This document shows, piece by piece, positions 7,387-15,321 of a DNA stretch of 25,804 nucleotides. Made by a program: the position numbers and the translations under genes. Numbering within the stretch: the first letter of the stretch is position 1; every line of letters starts with the position of its first letter. Source of the stretch: Bacillota bacterium (GTDB taxonomy: Bacteria > Bacillota > Clostridia > Christensenellales > CAG-138); NCBI GenBank assembly GCA_023399275.1, contig JAEWQH010000099.1, positions 1 to 25,804 on the forward strand. Reading direction: 5' to 3'. The notes under the pieces were generated by a model that made no database searches, was not told where the DNA came from, and was given only the letters and a program-made list of their open reading frames with translations.

Positions 7387-9432
7387 TTATTGCTCGATCA
7401 GCCGCAGTGTGATTAGCGCACTCTCCATCGGCTCTATCGTGAGCGGAAGCACGCATCTGCCGTCCTCTGCGTCGAGCGTGCAGGCGCACGGTTCGCCGCG
7501 GCTGGGCAAAATGCTCAGCGCGTAGGCGCCGCGCGCGCCGGGGAAGCGGAGGGAGACGCTGTCTGCGGCATCCAGCGCGCCGTTGACGAGATACAGATGT
7601 GCCGCCTCGTTGTCCGCAAACACATACGGGGTGAGATACGGGTTGCCCTCGACCATCGGCGTCGCCATGCGCCCGCTCTCGGCCAGCACATCCTGCAGGA
7701 TCTCCTGCCGCACGTCCGAAAGCAGCATCGGCGGGATCTCCTGCGGTCCGCCGAAGCGCCCGAAGGGGTAGACCAGCACGCGGTTTTCGACTACGGCCTC
7801 GCAGACCGCCCTCCGCAGCCGGAAGCTGTCGAACAGCGCGGAATACTCCGCGGCACCGGCGCCCGGCAGATAGGATACGTCCAGTGCGTCCGCGCCGGAG
7901 ATGACGCAGCTGGCGCGCGCGTTGGGCACGCCGGTGTATAGCCTGCCGTTTGTGACCTGCTCGTAGGTATACGCGCCGCTGTTCTGCTCCATCCAGACGG
8001 CGCTTTCCACGCCGGCGAGTGCGCCGAGCCCCAGCGAGCAGAGCGTATCGAGCGCGTCGCCGTTGAGCAGCATGAAGTTTTCGGCAAAGAGCCGCTCGAT
8101 CTGCGCGCGCGTAAGATTGCGGAAATACTGCCCGGATACCGCGCAGACGCCCCGCGCGTCCTCGGGCGAAACGCCGATGTATATCGGCACGCCCATGGCG
8201 GGCAGCAGCCCGGCCCAGAACACCTCTTGCGGGTAGAGCTCCTCCATGGAAGCGCCTTTTTTTGTTTGCAGCGCGGCGCTCGCATCTTCACAAACAAGCA
8301 CGCAGACGCCCATCCGGCGCTTGGCAAACGCGCCGCCTGCATTCAGCGCGTTGAGCACGGGCTTGACCTCGCGGAGCATCTGCTGATAGCCGTCTTCGGG
8401 GATGATGCCGCGTCCGTTGAGGTCAAAGAGGTCTATCGTCATGCCGGAAAGGTTTAGCGCGAGCGAACTGAGCAGTTGAAAGCGCGTGAAGGTCCGGCTC
8501 TTGGAAAAGCGCGAATAGGGATAGTTTTCCAGTTCGGGATACACGAGCGCATCCTGTGGAACCAGCGCGCGGTTGACCATGCTCACCATGTGGAACGCCT
8601 GAAGGTATTGGGAAGGGATGCGTTCCTGATACGCGGGCAGATGGATGCGCAGCACCGGCGGGTTGTGTTCGCCGCAAAGCGCGGCAAGCAGCGACTCCCA
8701 ACGGCGTCCCTCCGCGGCGTGCACATAGGGAACGCTGCTCATCAGACCGATCTTGACGGCGGGGTCGACGTGATGCACGGCCTGCTCGATGGCGCGCGCC
8801 GCGCCCTCCAGCCCTTCCCGGCAAACGTCGAGCCAGATCCTGCGGCAGGGCGAAGGGTCGCCGGGGGAAAGCAGCCCTTCCACGAACGCTTCGCGTGTAA
8901 GCTCTTTGCCTGCGCGCGCGGAAAAGAGGCGCATGTGCTCCTCGCAAAAGCAGCCGCCCCAGTCGAGCGGAGCGTGGTTGTGGTAGCGAAAGTCGTCCTC
9001 CACCCAGACCGTGTCGGGCGAGAGTGCGGTATATCTTGCATAAATGCGCGCGATATAGGTGCGCCAGTGCTCGTCCAGCGGGCAGACGCAGAGGGCGGAT
9101 GTGTTGCCGAGCGGATCGACCATGCCGCGAAACGGCTGATCCGCGCGAAAGTGCTTGCCGAGGTCGGCATGCATGAGCGAGTGCCAGTGGTTGACCGAGA
9201 GCGTGATGCCGCGCGCGCGCAGCAAAGACCCGATGTGCCGCAGCAGATCGAGCCATACGTCCTGCTCGGCCTCGTTCATATGTCCGGTATTGAGCTCCTC
9301 GACGTTGACGAACACCATCACGTCGTCCACGCGCGCTTCCTCGCAGAAAGCGAGCAGCTTGGGCAGCTCGATCGCGTCGTTGAATCCCGGGTCGCAGCAA
9401 AAGCGGAAGCAGTAGCGAAACGCGTCGGGCAT
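7387..9432 (-). CDS. Uncharacterised large TIM-barrel glycosidase-like protein
   Basis: 681 residues, not confidently assigned to a named family. The N-terminal half looks like a clan-A-style barrel: alternating strands and helices, NHWHSL near residue 82, TVWVEDDFRYHNHAP (141-155) with Glu145/Asp146/Asp147, then a CFCEEH segment, and VYPELENYPYSRFSKS (297-312) with Glu300/Glu302. The two acidic motifs are about 155 residues apart, as for acid/base and nucleophile in GH42-like barrels. The C-terminal 150 residues are beta-rich. There is no signal peptide. AGGAGG precedes the start, and the gene lies between the esterase (30 bp) and beta-propeller genes. A cytoplasmic glycosidase acting on imported oligosaccharide is inference. 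Confidence 0.8.
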   Translation of the reverse strand: MPDAFRYCFRFCCDPGFNDAIELPKLLAFCEEARVDDVMVFVNVEELNTGHMNEAEQDVWLDLLRHIGSLLRARGITLSVNHWHSLMHADLGKHFRADQPFRGMVDPLGNTSALCVCPLDEHWRTYIARIYARYTALSPDTVWVEDDFRYHNHAPLDWGGCFCEEHMRLFSARAGKELTREAFVEGLLSPGDPSPCRRIWLDVCREGLEGAARAIEQAVHHVDPAVKIGLMSSVPYVHAAEGRRWESLLAALCGEHNPPVLRIHLPAYQERIPSQYLQAFHMVSMVNRALVPQDALVYPELENYPYSRFSKSRTFTRFQLLSSLALNLSGMTIDLFDLNGRGIIPEDGYQQMLREVKPVLNALNAGGAFAKRRMGVCVLVCEDASAALQTKKGASMEELYPQEVFWAGLLPAMGVPIYIGVSPEDARGVCAVSGQYFRNLTRAQIERLFAENFMLLNGDALDTLCSLGLGALAGVESAVWMEQNSGAYTYEQVTNGRLYTGVPNARASCVISGADALDVSYLPGAGAAEYSALFDSFRLRRAVCEAVVENRVLVYPFGRFGGPQEIPPMLLSDVRQEILQDVLAESGRMATPMVEGNPYLTPYVFADNEAAHLYLVNGALDAADSVSLRFPGARGAYALSILPSRGEPCACTLDAEDGRCVLPLTIEPMESALITLRLIEQ

Positions 9433-9462
9433 GAAGTCCTCCTGATCGGTTGAGTGTTTGTG

Positions 9463-10875
9463 TTATTCCTTGGTAACGGGCAAGCCGTAAAACGCGAGCA
9501 TGGGAAAGCGCATGCAGTCCCATGGGACGACCTGGCCGGGGTTGCTGCGCCAGCTGCCGTGCAGCACGGCGCCCTCGCGCAGCGGCCGTGAAAACGTGAG
9601 CACGAGTGTGTCGGTGTGTGTCTCGTAGGAAACGGGCTTTGCAAAGCCTTCCGCGTCCTCCGCCTCAAAGGGCAGCAGCGATGCGGGCGGATCAAACGGG
9701 TTGATCCAGTTTTGAATCCTGTCGAAGTGCAGCTCCAGCGTATCCGGCGCGCGCAGCACGGCTTTTGTCACTTCCGGCGCTTTCCAGTCGCGCGGCCTGC
9801 CATAGAGGTTTGCCAGCGCGCACTTGGCGGCGCGTTCGCCGAGCGTAAGGTTGCCGCTTGCGCCGTTGTGGATAAAGTCGAACATGGCGACGTCTTGCGT
9901 GGCGAGCGTCCAGACGTTTTTGAGCCGGTACATCGCGTCCCGCTGCGCCTGCCGCACGATACCCCACTGGCGATCGAGCGCGAGGTCGCATTCGCAGAAC
10001 TGGCGGTTGAGCTGGAAGGTGATCACCGGCAGCTCCGGCTGCTCGAGCGCGGTGCGAACGGAGTCGAGAAACGCGGAAAAGCGCTCCAAATAGGTCTCCG
10101 CGCTGTTTTCAAAGCCCTCTGCTTCGCCCTGATACCAGAGCATGGCCTTGGGGTGCAGATCGTAGTCCGCCAGCATTTCGAGCATATTCCGCGTGAGCGC
10201 GCCGTTTTCGGCGAGGTTCCACCAGCGCAGCGGAGAGCCGCCATATGCGCACATTACGAGCCCGATGGGGTAGCCGAGCGTGCGCTTGAGGATCTTGGCA
10301 AAGTGCAGCCAGGGCGTATGCCCGGGATTGTGATTTTCAAAATGGCCGAGGTGGATGGAGCCTGTCGTCTCTCCGAGCGGATGCGACGCAAGGTCCCACT
10401 TGCCGCTATCGCGCAGCAAGTGCACGCCGATTTCCGGCGCGTCCTCAATCGGGTCCTTCGCGCGGCCAGCGGCATTGCTCTGCCCGGCGATGACGAATAC
10501 GTCGCCTACGCCGACGTGGTGCACCATGTCGCCGCGCGTACAGGAGAGCCCGTCCCAGCCTTCGTACTCCATATAGGTCTCGATACGGTAGGGGCCGCCG
10601 GCCGGTACGCGCGCAAAGACGACCTCCCAGGTTTCGTCGTTTTCGACCTGGCAAAGCGTCCAGGGAACGATGCTTTCGCCGCTGGATTCCAGCGCGACGC
10701 GCGCTTTGACGGTGATCTTGCCGCTGTCGACGGCTTCAAACCGCAGCGGAAGTTCCGAACTCAGGTGTATGCGCCGGCAGCAGCCGCGCACCTCGATGCG
10801 CGCCGCGCCGTGCGCATCCTGCTGAAAGATCTGCCAGGGGGAAACGCCGCCTGTAATGGTAACGCCATAGTCCAT
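9463..10875 (-). CDS. SGNH acetylesterase, sialate-O-acetylesterase (SASA) type
   Basis: 470 residues. Catalytic blocks are clear: VFVIAGQSNAAGR with nucleophile Ser133, AYGGSPLRWW, WYQGEAE (247-253) and FDFIHNG with the Asp333/His336 pair. A beta-rich N-terminal domain (1-120) and a C-terminal beta domain flank the hydrolase, as in longer SASA proteins. These remove O-acetyl groups from sugars such as sialic acid, xylan or pectin fragments. There is no signal peptide, so it should deacetylate imported oligosaccharide before the downstream glycosidase and beta-propeller act. AGGAAG lies 9 bp before the start, and an own TATAAT promoter lies about 50 bp upstream. Confidence 0.92.
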   Translation of the reverse strand: MDYGVTITGGVSPWQIFQQDAHGAARIEVRGCCRRIHLSSELPLRFEAVDSGKITVKARVALESSGESIVPWTLCQVENDETWEVVFARVPAGGPYRIETYMEYEGWDGLSCTRGDMVHHVGVGDVFVIAGQSNAAGRAKDPIEDAPEIGVHLLRDSGKWDLASHPLGETTGSIHLGHFENHNPGHTPWLHFAKILKRTLGYPIGLVMCAYGGSPLRWWNLAENGALTRNMLEMLADYDLHPKAMLWYQGEAEGFENSAETYLERFSAFLDSVRTALEQPELPVITFQLNRQFCECDLALDRQWGIVRQAQRDAMYRLKNVWTLATQDVAMFDFIHNGASGNLTLGERAAKCALANLYGRPRDWKAPEVTKAVLRAPDTLELHFDRIQNWINPFDPPASLLPFEAEDAEGFAKPVSYETHTDTLVLTFSRPLREGAVLHGSWRSNPGQVVPWDCMRFPMLAFYGLPVTKE

Positions 10876-10892
10876 CGTAAATCGCTTCCTTT

Positions 10893-10931
10893 CGCATCGA
10901 TGCGGGGCCTGATTGGATCAAGTCGATTATA
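10893..10931 (-). promoter_or_regulatory. Internal promoter and palindrome before the esterase gene
   Basis: On the minus strand there is an extended -10, TGCTATAAT (TATAAT at 10931-10926), with no good -35. Between it and the ribosome site is a perfect 12-bp palindrome CGCATCGATGCG (10893-10904), at roughly +15 to +26. This suggests the enzyme genes can be expressed or repressed apart from the transporter genes. Confidence 0.55.
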
Positions 10932-11034
10932 GCACTGTTTTTTCTGTTTTGGCATGCGCTTCGTCGTGCCGGAGCGCGCGCCGCGGCGGCGTGCAAGCAG
11001 CGAAGATCCGTGCAGCGTCCCCCCGCAAGGGGAA

Positions 11035-11064
11035 AGCCCCCGCCCCGGTTTCGGAGCGGAGGCT
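11035..11064 (-). terminator. Intercistronic hairpin after the solute-binding protein gene
   Basis: Minus-strand RNA folds AGCCTCCGCTCCG with a 13-nt partner (two G-U pairs, 4-nt loop). Only a short CUUUCC follows, so it is more likely a partial terminator or 3'-end stabiliser than a full stop. It lies 50 bp after the stop, in the 238-bp gap before the esterase. A smaller CCCC-GCAA-GGGG hairpin follows at 11021-11032. Confidence 0.55.
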
Positions 11065-11113
11065 CTTCGTGTGAGTGTGAGTTTTGCGTTAAGCCGCTTT
11101 GGCCGCAGAAAGG

Positions 11114-12853
11114 TTACTGCGCCGCGCGGGCGGTTGCAATCGCTTCATTGACCATGGTCTCCAACTGGGAAGCGCCGGCCGCTTCATAGGCGGCGACGTA
11201 CTCCGCCCAGCCGGTCTCGATATCGAGCTGGCCGCCGAGCATCTGGGTCAGATACTGGTTGGTGATCTCGGACAGCTTCGTGCGGATATCGGCGGCCTCG
11301 GAGGGCAGCACGATGAGGCCGTAGTAAGCCGGCAGCTGGACGACGACCTGATCGGTGTAGCCCGAAAGCACACCCTTGGCGTAGTCGACAAGCTCCTTGT
11401 CCAGATCGGTTGCCCAGTTGTTGCTGTTGTCGATCGGGCTGGAGACGGCGGTCCACCAATCGTTGTTGGTGAAGTCCACTTCATACTCCGTGCCGCTGAA
11501 GAGGTAGCTGAACCACACGTACTTGCAGCGTCCGTCGCCGTAGCCGTACGGCGCGGTGGCGGCATTCCAGAAGTCTACGCCCTGATCGGCGCGGTAGACA
11601 TAGCTCTGCGTGTTGTGCAGCAGATCCTGGCCCGCTTCGCTGGCGAGGTATTCCACGAGGTCGAGCACGCGCTCGGGGTACGCGCAGGAGGTCGGGATGA
11701 AGTAGTGCGCGCCAACCCAGGTGCCGGTGGTGTAGGTGTGGCCGTAGTTGCCATCGTCCGTGAGGGCGACGCCGAGCGTAAGGTCGCTGGGCTGTGCGTC
11801 GGCATTGGCGGCAAGCCAGCCTTCCTTGTAGAAGTCGCGGAACTGGCCGGGATAGCCGAAGCCGAAGTTCATGGCGCCGATCTTGCCGAGGCCGAAGTCC
11901 GCATATGCATCGTCAAAGTCGCTCTTGACGCCGATGCCGCTGTCGAGACCGCCGGTTGTATAGAGCGCGGCGAGCTGCTTGACAACTTCCTTGGAGGCGT
12001 CGCTCGTGGTCGCAAGCGTCCAGAGCTCGCTATCGGTGCCGAGTTCGCCGGAGGGGATGAAGCCGGTCCATACGTCGCCGCTCGGCGCGAGGATCGAGGT
12101 GCCCTGCGGCGCCGCGATGGTCTTGTCGATCTCGTTCCAGTTGGTCAGCTTGTCGTTGCGCGGCCACCAGCCGACGTAGCCGTTTTCGCCCGCGGCGGAA
12201 GCATACGCCAGGAACTCATCCACGGTCTGCGGCACTGTGCCGTTGTTGACCGCATCGAGAATCGACTGGTTGTAGACGGAGATGCCTGCATAGGAAGGAT
12301 CCGCAAACGCTGCGATCGCGTAGATGGCGTAGGCTGCGTTTTCGTCGCCGGTGTAGAGCTTGTTGTACATCTTGTACTCGTCGCTGTTCATGATCTTATA
12401 CAGCGTCGGGTAACGGTCGGGGGAAGCGTTGACGATCTCGGAGAGGTTGTACACGAGGTCTTCGCTGACCCACTTGGAGATCTTGTCGGTCTCGCCCCAG
12501 GTGGGGAAGAGATCCGGCGCGCCGCCCGTGTAGAGCTCGGTCTGCATGCGATCGTCGAATCCATCCGTGCCGGTATCATACTCGAGCGTCACGTTGACGG
12601 CGCTTTCGATCGACTGCTTGATCGGGTCGTTCGCCATCCCGTCGACATCGTCGATGCTGTTGCCGAATTGCGCAAAGCGAATGTTTACGTTGTCGCGATC
12701 TGCGTTGGTTTCGGCGGTGGGTTCGGTTGCCGCTGTGGTGTCGGTCGCGGCCGCGTCGGTCTGCGTTGCGGTGTCCGCCGCGGGCGCGGCGTTGCAGGCC
12801 AGCGCGGTGAAGGCCAGAGCCGCCGCCAGAAGCAGTGCCAAGAACTTCTTCAT
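11114..12853 (-). CDS. Extracellular sugar-binding lipoprotein of an ABC transporter
   Basis: 579 residues, large as in the LplA/YtcQ-type binding proteins. The N-terminus is a lipoprotein signal, MKKFLALLLAAALAFTALAC, with Cys20 as lipid anchor; the residues before it (A-L-A-C) are not the textbook lipobox. A low-complexity Ala/Thr/Asp/Glu linker to about residue 52 separates the anchor from the binding domain. It would capture oligosaccharide at the membrane surface and hand it to the two permeases encoded upstream in the same operon. AGGAGG (12864-12869) precedes the start. Downstream hairpins may raise its level relative to the enzyme genes. Confidence 0.93.
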   Translation of the reverse strand: MKKFLALLLAAALAFTALACNAAPAADTATQTDAAATDTTAATEPTAETNADRDNVNIRFAQFGNSIDDVDGMANDPIKQSIESAVNVTLEYDTGTDGFDDRMQTELYTGGAPDLFPTWGETDKISKWVSEDLVYNLSEIVNASPDRYPTLYKIMNSDEYKMYNKLYTGDENAAYAIYAIAAFADPSYAGISVYNQSILDAVNNGTVPQTVDEFLAYASAAGENGYVGWWPRNDKLTNWNEIDKTIAAPQGTSILAPSGDVWTGFIPSGELGTDSELWTLATTSDASKEVVKQLAALYTTGGLDSGIGVKSDFDDAYADFGLGKIGAMNFGFGYPGQFRDFYKEGWLAANADAQPSDLTLGVALTDDGNYGHTYTTGTWVGAHYFIPTSCAYPERVLDLVEYLASEAGQDLLHNTQSYVYRADQGVDFWNAATAPYGYGDGRCKYVWFSYLFSGTEYEVDFTNNDWWTAVSSPIDNSNNWATDLDKELVDYAKGVLSGYTDQVVVQLPAYYGLIVLPSEAADIRTKLSEITNQYLTQMLGGQLDIETGWAEYVAAYEAAGASQLETMVNEAIATARAAQ

Positions 12854-13029
12854 TTTCTATTTTCCTCCTGTTTTTTTCATCGTCGCCATACGGCGAGAAT
12901 GTCGGTTTAGGGCCCGCGCGCCGCAGCGCACAGGCGGTGGATTTGCGCCAGGCGCAGGCTTTGATCGAATTGCCTGCGGGCACGGTCGTGTCCCGGGGAT
13001 TCAAAGCGCGGCGCGCCGCACGACGGGCG

Positions 13030-13959
13030 CTATTCCTTGATTGCGCCGAGCGTGATCCCGCTGGTGAAATACGGCTGCAGGAAGGGGTATACGACCATGA
13101 TCGGCAGCATGGCGCAGATGATGGTCGCCATCCGCAGCGCCATGGGCGGCGGCAGCGTCAGGCCGATGGAGACGGCGCCGTTTCGCACCTGGTTCATCAT
13201 CGACTGGTCGACCAGCATGCGCCGCAGAATCCAAACAAACGGCTGCAGGTTGGTCTTGTTGGAGATGAACATCATGTAGCTGTAGTAGTCGTTCCAGTTG
13301 ATGACCGCGATAAACAGCGCAACCGCTGCAAGCATGGAGCGAGAAATCGGTATGATGACGCGGAAGAAGACGCCGACTTCCGTGCAGCCGTCGATCAGAG
13401 CGGCCTCCTCCAACTCCTTTGGAACGGAATAAGAAAAATAGTTGCGCATGATCACGAAGTAGACGATGTTGAGCCCGCTCGGCAGAACCATGACCCAGAA
13501 CGTGCGCAGCAGCCCGAGGCTCTTGTAGAGCATGTACTGCGGGATCAGGCCGCCGGTAAAGAAGAGCACGAACACCACGAGCGCGTTGATGAGCTTCATG
13601 CCGCGTACATGGCTCTTGCTGCAGGCATATGCCATCGTGGAGGTGATCAGCATGCTCAGCGTGGTCGCGAGCACGGTCTTGGCGACTGAGATCCACATGC
13701 TGTTTGTGAAGGCTTTCGTGTTGAAGATCGCCTTGTAGTACTGCAGATCAATGCCGCCGGTGGGCAGCAGCATCAGCCCGCCCTTGACATATTCTTCATA
13801 GGGCGTGATGGAGCTGATGAGCACGTACCACATGGGGTAGATGCACAGCAGCGCAAAGAGGATGCAGAAGGCGTACACGAAGACGTCATAGAAGTTGAAA
13901 CCGAACCTGCCGAGCATGGTCCTGTGGTATCCGACGGGCTTTTGCCGATAGCGGCTCAT
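13030..13959 (-). CDS. Sugar ABC transporter permease, LplC/YtcP-like
   Basis: 309 residues with about six membrane helices and the binding-protein-dependent permease EAA loop, EEAALIDGCTEVGVFFRVI, which contacts the ATPase. The ITLGAIKE end is usual in LplC/YtcP relatives. It starts 15 bp after the partner permease with AAAGGAGG (13966-13973). No ATPase gene lies in the window, so a shared MsmK-type ATPase elsewhere is expected. The 176-bp gap to the binding-protein gene holds no gene; it contains a GCGGCGCGCCGC palindrome (13008-13019). Confidence 0.94.
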   Translation of the reverse strand: MSRYRQKPVGYHRTMLGRFGFNFYDVFVYAFCILFALLCIYPMWYVLISSITPYEEYVKGGLMLLPTGGIDLQYYKAIFNTKAFTNSMWISVAKTVLATTLSMLITSTMAYACSKSHVRGMKLINALVVFVLFFTGGLIPQYMLYKSLGLLRTFWVMVLPSGLNIVYFVIMRNYFSYSVPKELEEAALIDGCTEVGVFFRVIIPISRSMLAAVALFIAVINWNDYYSYMMFISNKTNLQPFVWILRRMLVDQSMMNQVRNGAVSIGLTLPPPMALRMATIICAMLPIMVVYPFLQPYFTSGITLGAIKE

Positions 13960-13974
13960 GATGCGCCTCCTTTC

Positions 13975-14982
13975 TTACAGGATGCCCTGTACGTCGAGCT
14001 TGCTGACGAATTTGTTTGCAATGAGCACCACGATCAGCCCCATGGCGTTGAGCAGGAAGTTGGTCGCGGTGGAGAGTTCAAAATTGGTACCGCTCCCGCC
14101 GAGGCTGATGCGGTAAATATAGGTAGAGAGGACGTCGCCCGTGGAGAGCACGTAATTGTTGTAGAGGTTATAAACCTGGTCGAAATTGGAGACGAACAGA
14201 CTCGCCAGCTGCAGGATGAGCATGATGGCGATGGACGGCATGATGCGTGGTATGGTGATATGCAGCAGCATGTCCTTGCGGTTTGCGCCGTCGATGGCCG
14301 CGCTTTCATAGAGGGTTGGACTGATGCCGGCCAGCGCGGCGAGGTAGACGATGGTGGAGTAGCCGGAGGTCTTGATGATGTTGGAGATCACCAGGATGCC
14401 GCGAAACAGCTCCGGCCGTTTGAGAAAATCGATCGGTTTGCCGCCAAGCTTCGTGATGACCTGATTGACTACGCCGCCGAGATCCGCAGAGGAGGGATAC
14501 TCCAAGAACACCTGCACGAGTCCGGCGAAGATGACCCAGGAGAGGAAGTAGGGCAGATAGACCGCGGTCTGTACAACGCTCTTAACGCGCTTGAGACGCA
14601 TCTCGTTGATCATCAGCGCGAGGAACACCGCAAAGGTAAAACCAAATACGAGGTTGTAGATGTTGATGATGAGCGTGTTCTTGAAGGCGCGCACGAAGTT
14701 TGGATCCGCAATCATCTCTCTGAAGTGGTCGAGCCCTACCCACGGGCTGCCGAGCACGCCGAGGCGGGGAGAGTAGTCTTTAAATGCGAGTGTGATGCCG
14801 TACATCGGCGCGTATTCGAATACCAGCAAGAAGCAAAGGCCCGGCAACACCAGCATATAAAGAAACCAGTTTTTCTTAATATAGCGGTAGACACGGGTAA
14901 AAAACGGCGCATCTGCAGCCGGGCGGCGCGTAGTTGCGCTTCGTTTTCCTTTCGCTTTTGCGGGCGAGCTGGCTTGGCTCAT
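13975..14982 (-). CDS. Sugar ABC transporter permease, LplB/YteP-like
   Basis: 335 residues: a basic Ser/Ala/Lys-rich cytoplasmic N-terminus of about 35 residues, then six predicted membrane helices. The EAA loop reads YESAAIDGANRKDMLLHIT, and SKLDVQGIL is at the C-terminus. It pairs with the LplC-like permease in a CUT1-type importer of oligosaccharides; characterised relatives in Bacillus import pectin-derived (rhamnogalacturonan) fragments. It is the first gene of the leftward operon; a GGGGGG-rich ribosome site precedes the start and the promoter is about 150 bp upstream. Confidence 0.94.
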   Translation of the reverse strand: MSQASSPAKAKGKRSATTRRPAADAPFFTRVYRYIKKNWFLYMLVLPGLCFLLVFEYAPMYGITLAFKDYSPRLGVLGSPWVGLDHFREMIADPNFVRAFKNTLIINIYNLVFGFTFAVFLALMINEMRLKRVKSVVQTAVYLPYFLSWVIFAGLVQVFLEYPSSADLGGVVNQVITKLGGKPIDFLKRPELFRGILVISNIIKTSGYSTIVYLAALAGISPTLYESAAIDGANRKDMLLHITIPRIMPSIAIMLILQLASLFVSNFDQVYNLYNNYVLSTGDVLSTYIYRISLGGSGTNFELSTATNFLLNAMGLIVVLIANKFVSKLDVQGIL

Positions 14983-15001
14983 CGGTAGCCCCCCTGTTTT
15001 A

Positions 15002-15019
15002 AATATTAGTTAATATTAG
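15002..15019. repeat. Two AATATTAG direct repeats in the transporter leader
   Basis: AATATTAG occurs at 15002-15009 and 15012-15019, exactly 10 bp apart, so both lie on one face of the helix. The second copy is part of GTTAATATTAG (15009-15019), whose reverse complement occurs at 15240-15250 on the other side of the divergent promoters. It lies about 110 to 128 nt into the leftward transcript. Confidence 0.6.
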
Positions 15020-15135
15020 CATACGCATTTTGCTTTGAACGTCATTGTTCCGCCGGCGGGACGACCCGGCTCGATCTGCAACAGGGCGCATGGCAGTCCG
15101 TTACAGCGCCATTTTTTCGCCTTGTTTCTACAGGC

Positions 15136-15164
15136 ATCATACTAAATAAAATCTTCCAAGTCAA
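15136..15164 (-). promoter_or_regulatory. Leftward promoter of the ABC transporter operon
   Basis: On the minus strand there is a -35 TTGACT (15164-15159), a 17-bp spacer and a -10 TATGAT (15141-15136). Initiation near 15129 gives a leader of about 147 nt. The region is strikingly AT-rich compared with its surroundings. Confidence 0.75.
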
Positions 15165-15184
15165 TAATACTTTAAAAATAGTGG

Positions 15185-15212
15185 TTAACTAATTCATAAT
15201 TTGTGCTAGAAT
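15185..15212 (+). promoter_or_regulatory. Rightward promoter of the oxidoreductase operon
   Basis: -35 TTAACT (15185-15190), 16-bp spacer, and an extended -10 TG-C-TAGAAT (TAGAAT 15207-15212). Initiation would be near 15219. The -35 overlaps TTAACTAA, the reverse complement of TTAGTTAA at 15006-15013. A GCGCCC / GGGCGC stem-loop (15283-15298) lies directly before the GGAGAGAGGG ribosome site. Confidence 0.65.
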
Positions 15213-15220
15213 AAGAGTGG

Positions 15221-15250
15221 TATTAGCAGCTAATAAAAACTAATATTAAC
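15221..15250. promoter_or_regulatory. Operator cluster at the rightward start site
   Basis: A perfect palindrome TATTAGC-A-GCTAATA (15221-15235) covers about +3 to +17, and CTAATATTAAC (15240-15250) follows at about +22. The TTAG/CTAA words resemble operators of ROK-family sugar repressors such as XylR, by recall. No such regulator is encoded in the window, so the binder is unknown. Confidence 0.6.
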
Positions 15251-15321
15251 GGTCAAAAGATGTACAGAAACGATTCGCAAAGGCGCCCCGTCGGGCGCGG
15301 AGAGAGGGCATAAGCGACAAC

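Noticed and set aside
11099..12910. 603-codon open frame on the plus strand opposite the solute-binding protein gene
   Set aside because: It is the antisense shadow of a clear lipoprotein gene in GC-rich DNA; its translation is Val/Ala/Gly/Arg-rich without domains, and it has no ribosome site.
14983..15130. Riboswitch in the 147-nt leader of the transporter operon
   Set aside because: No recognised aptamer core and no terminator-type hairpin before the start codon; only a short CCGCCGGCGG palindrome and the AATATTAG repeats.
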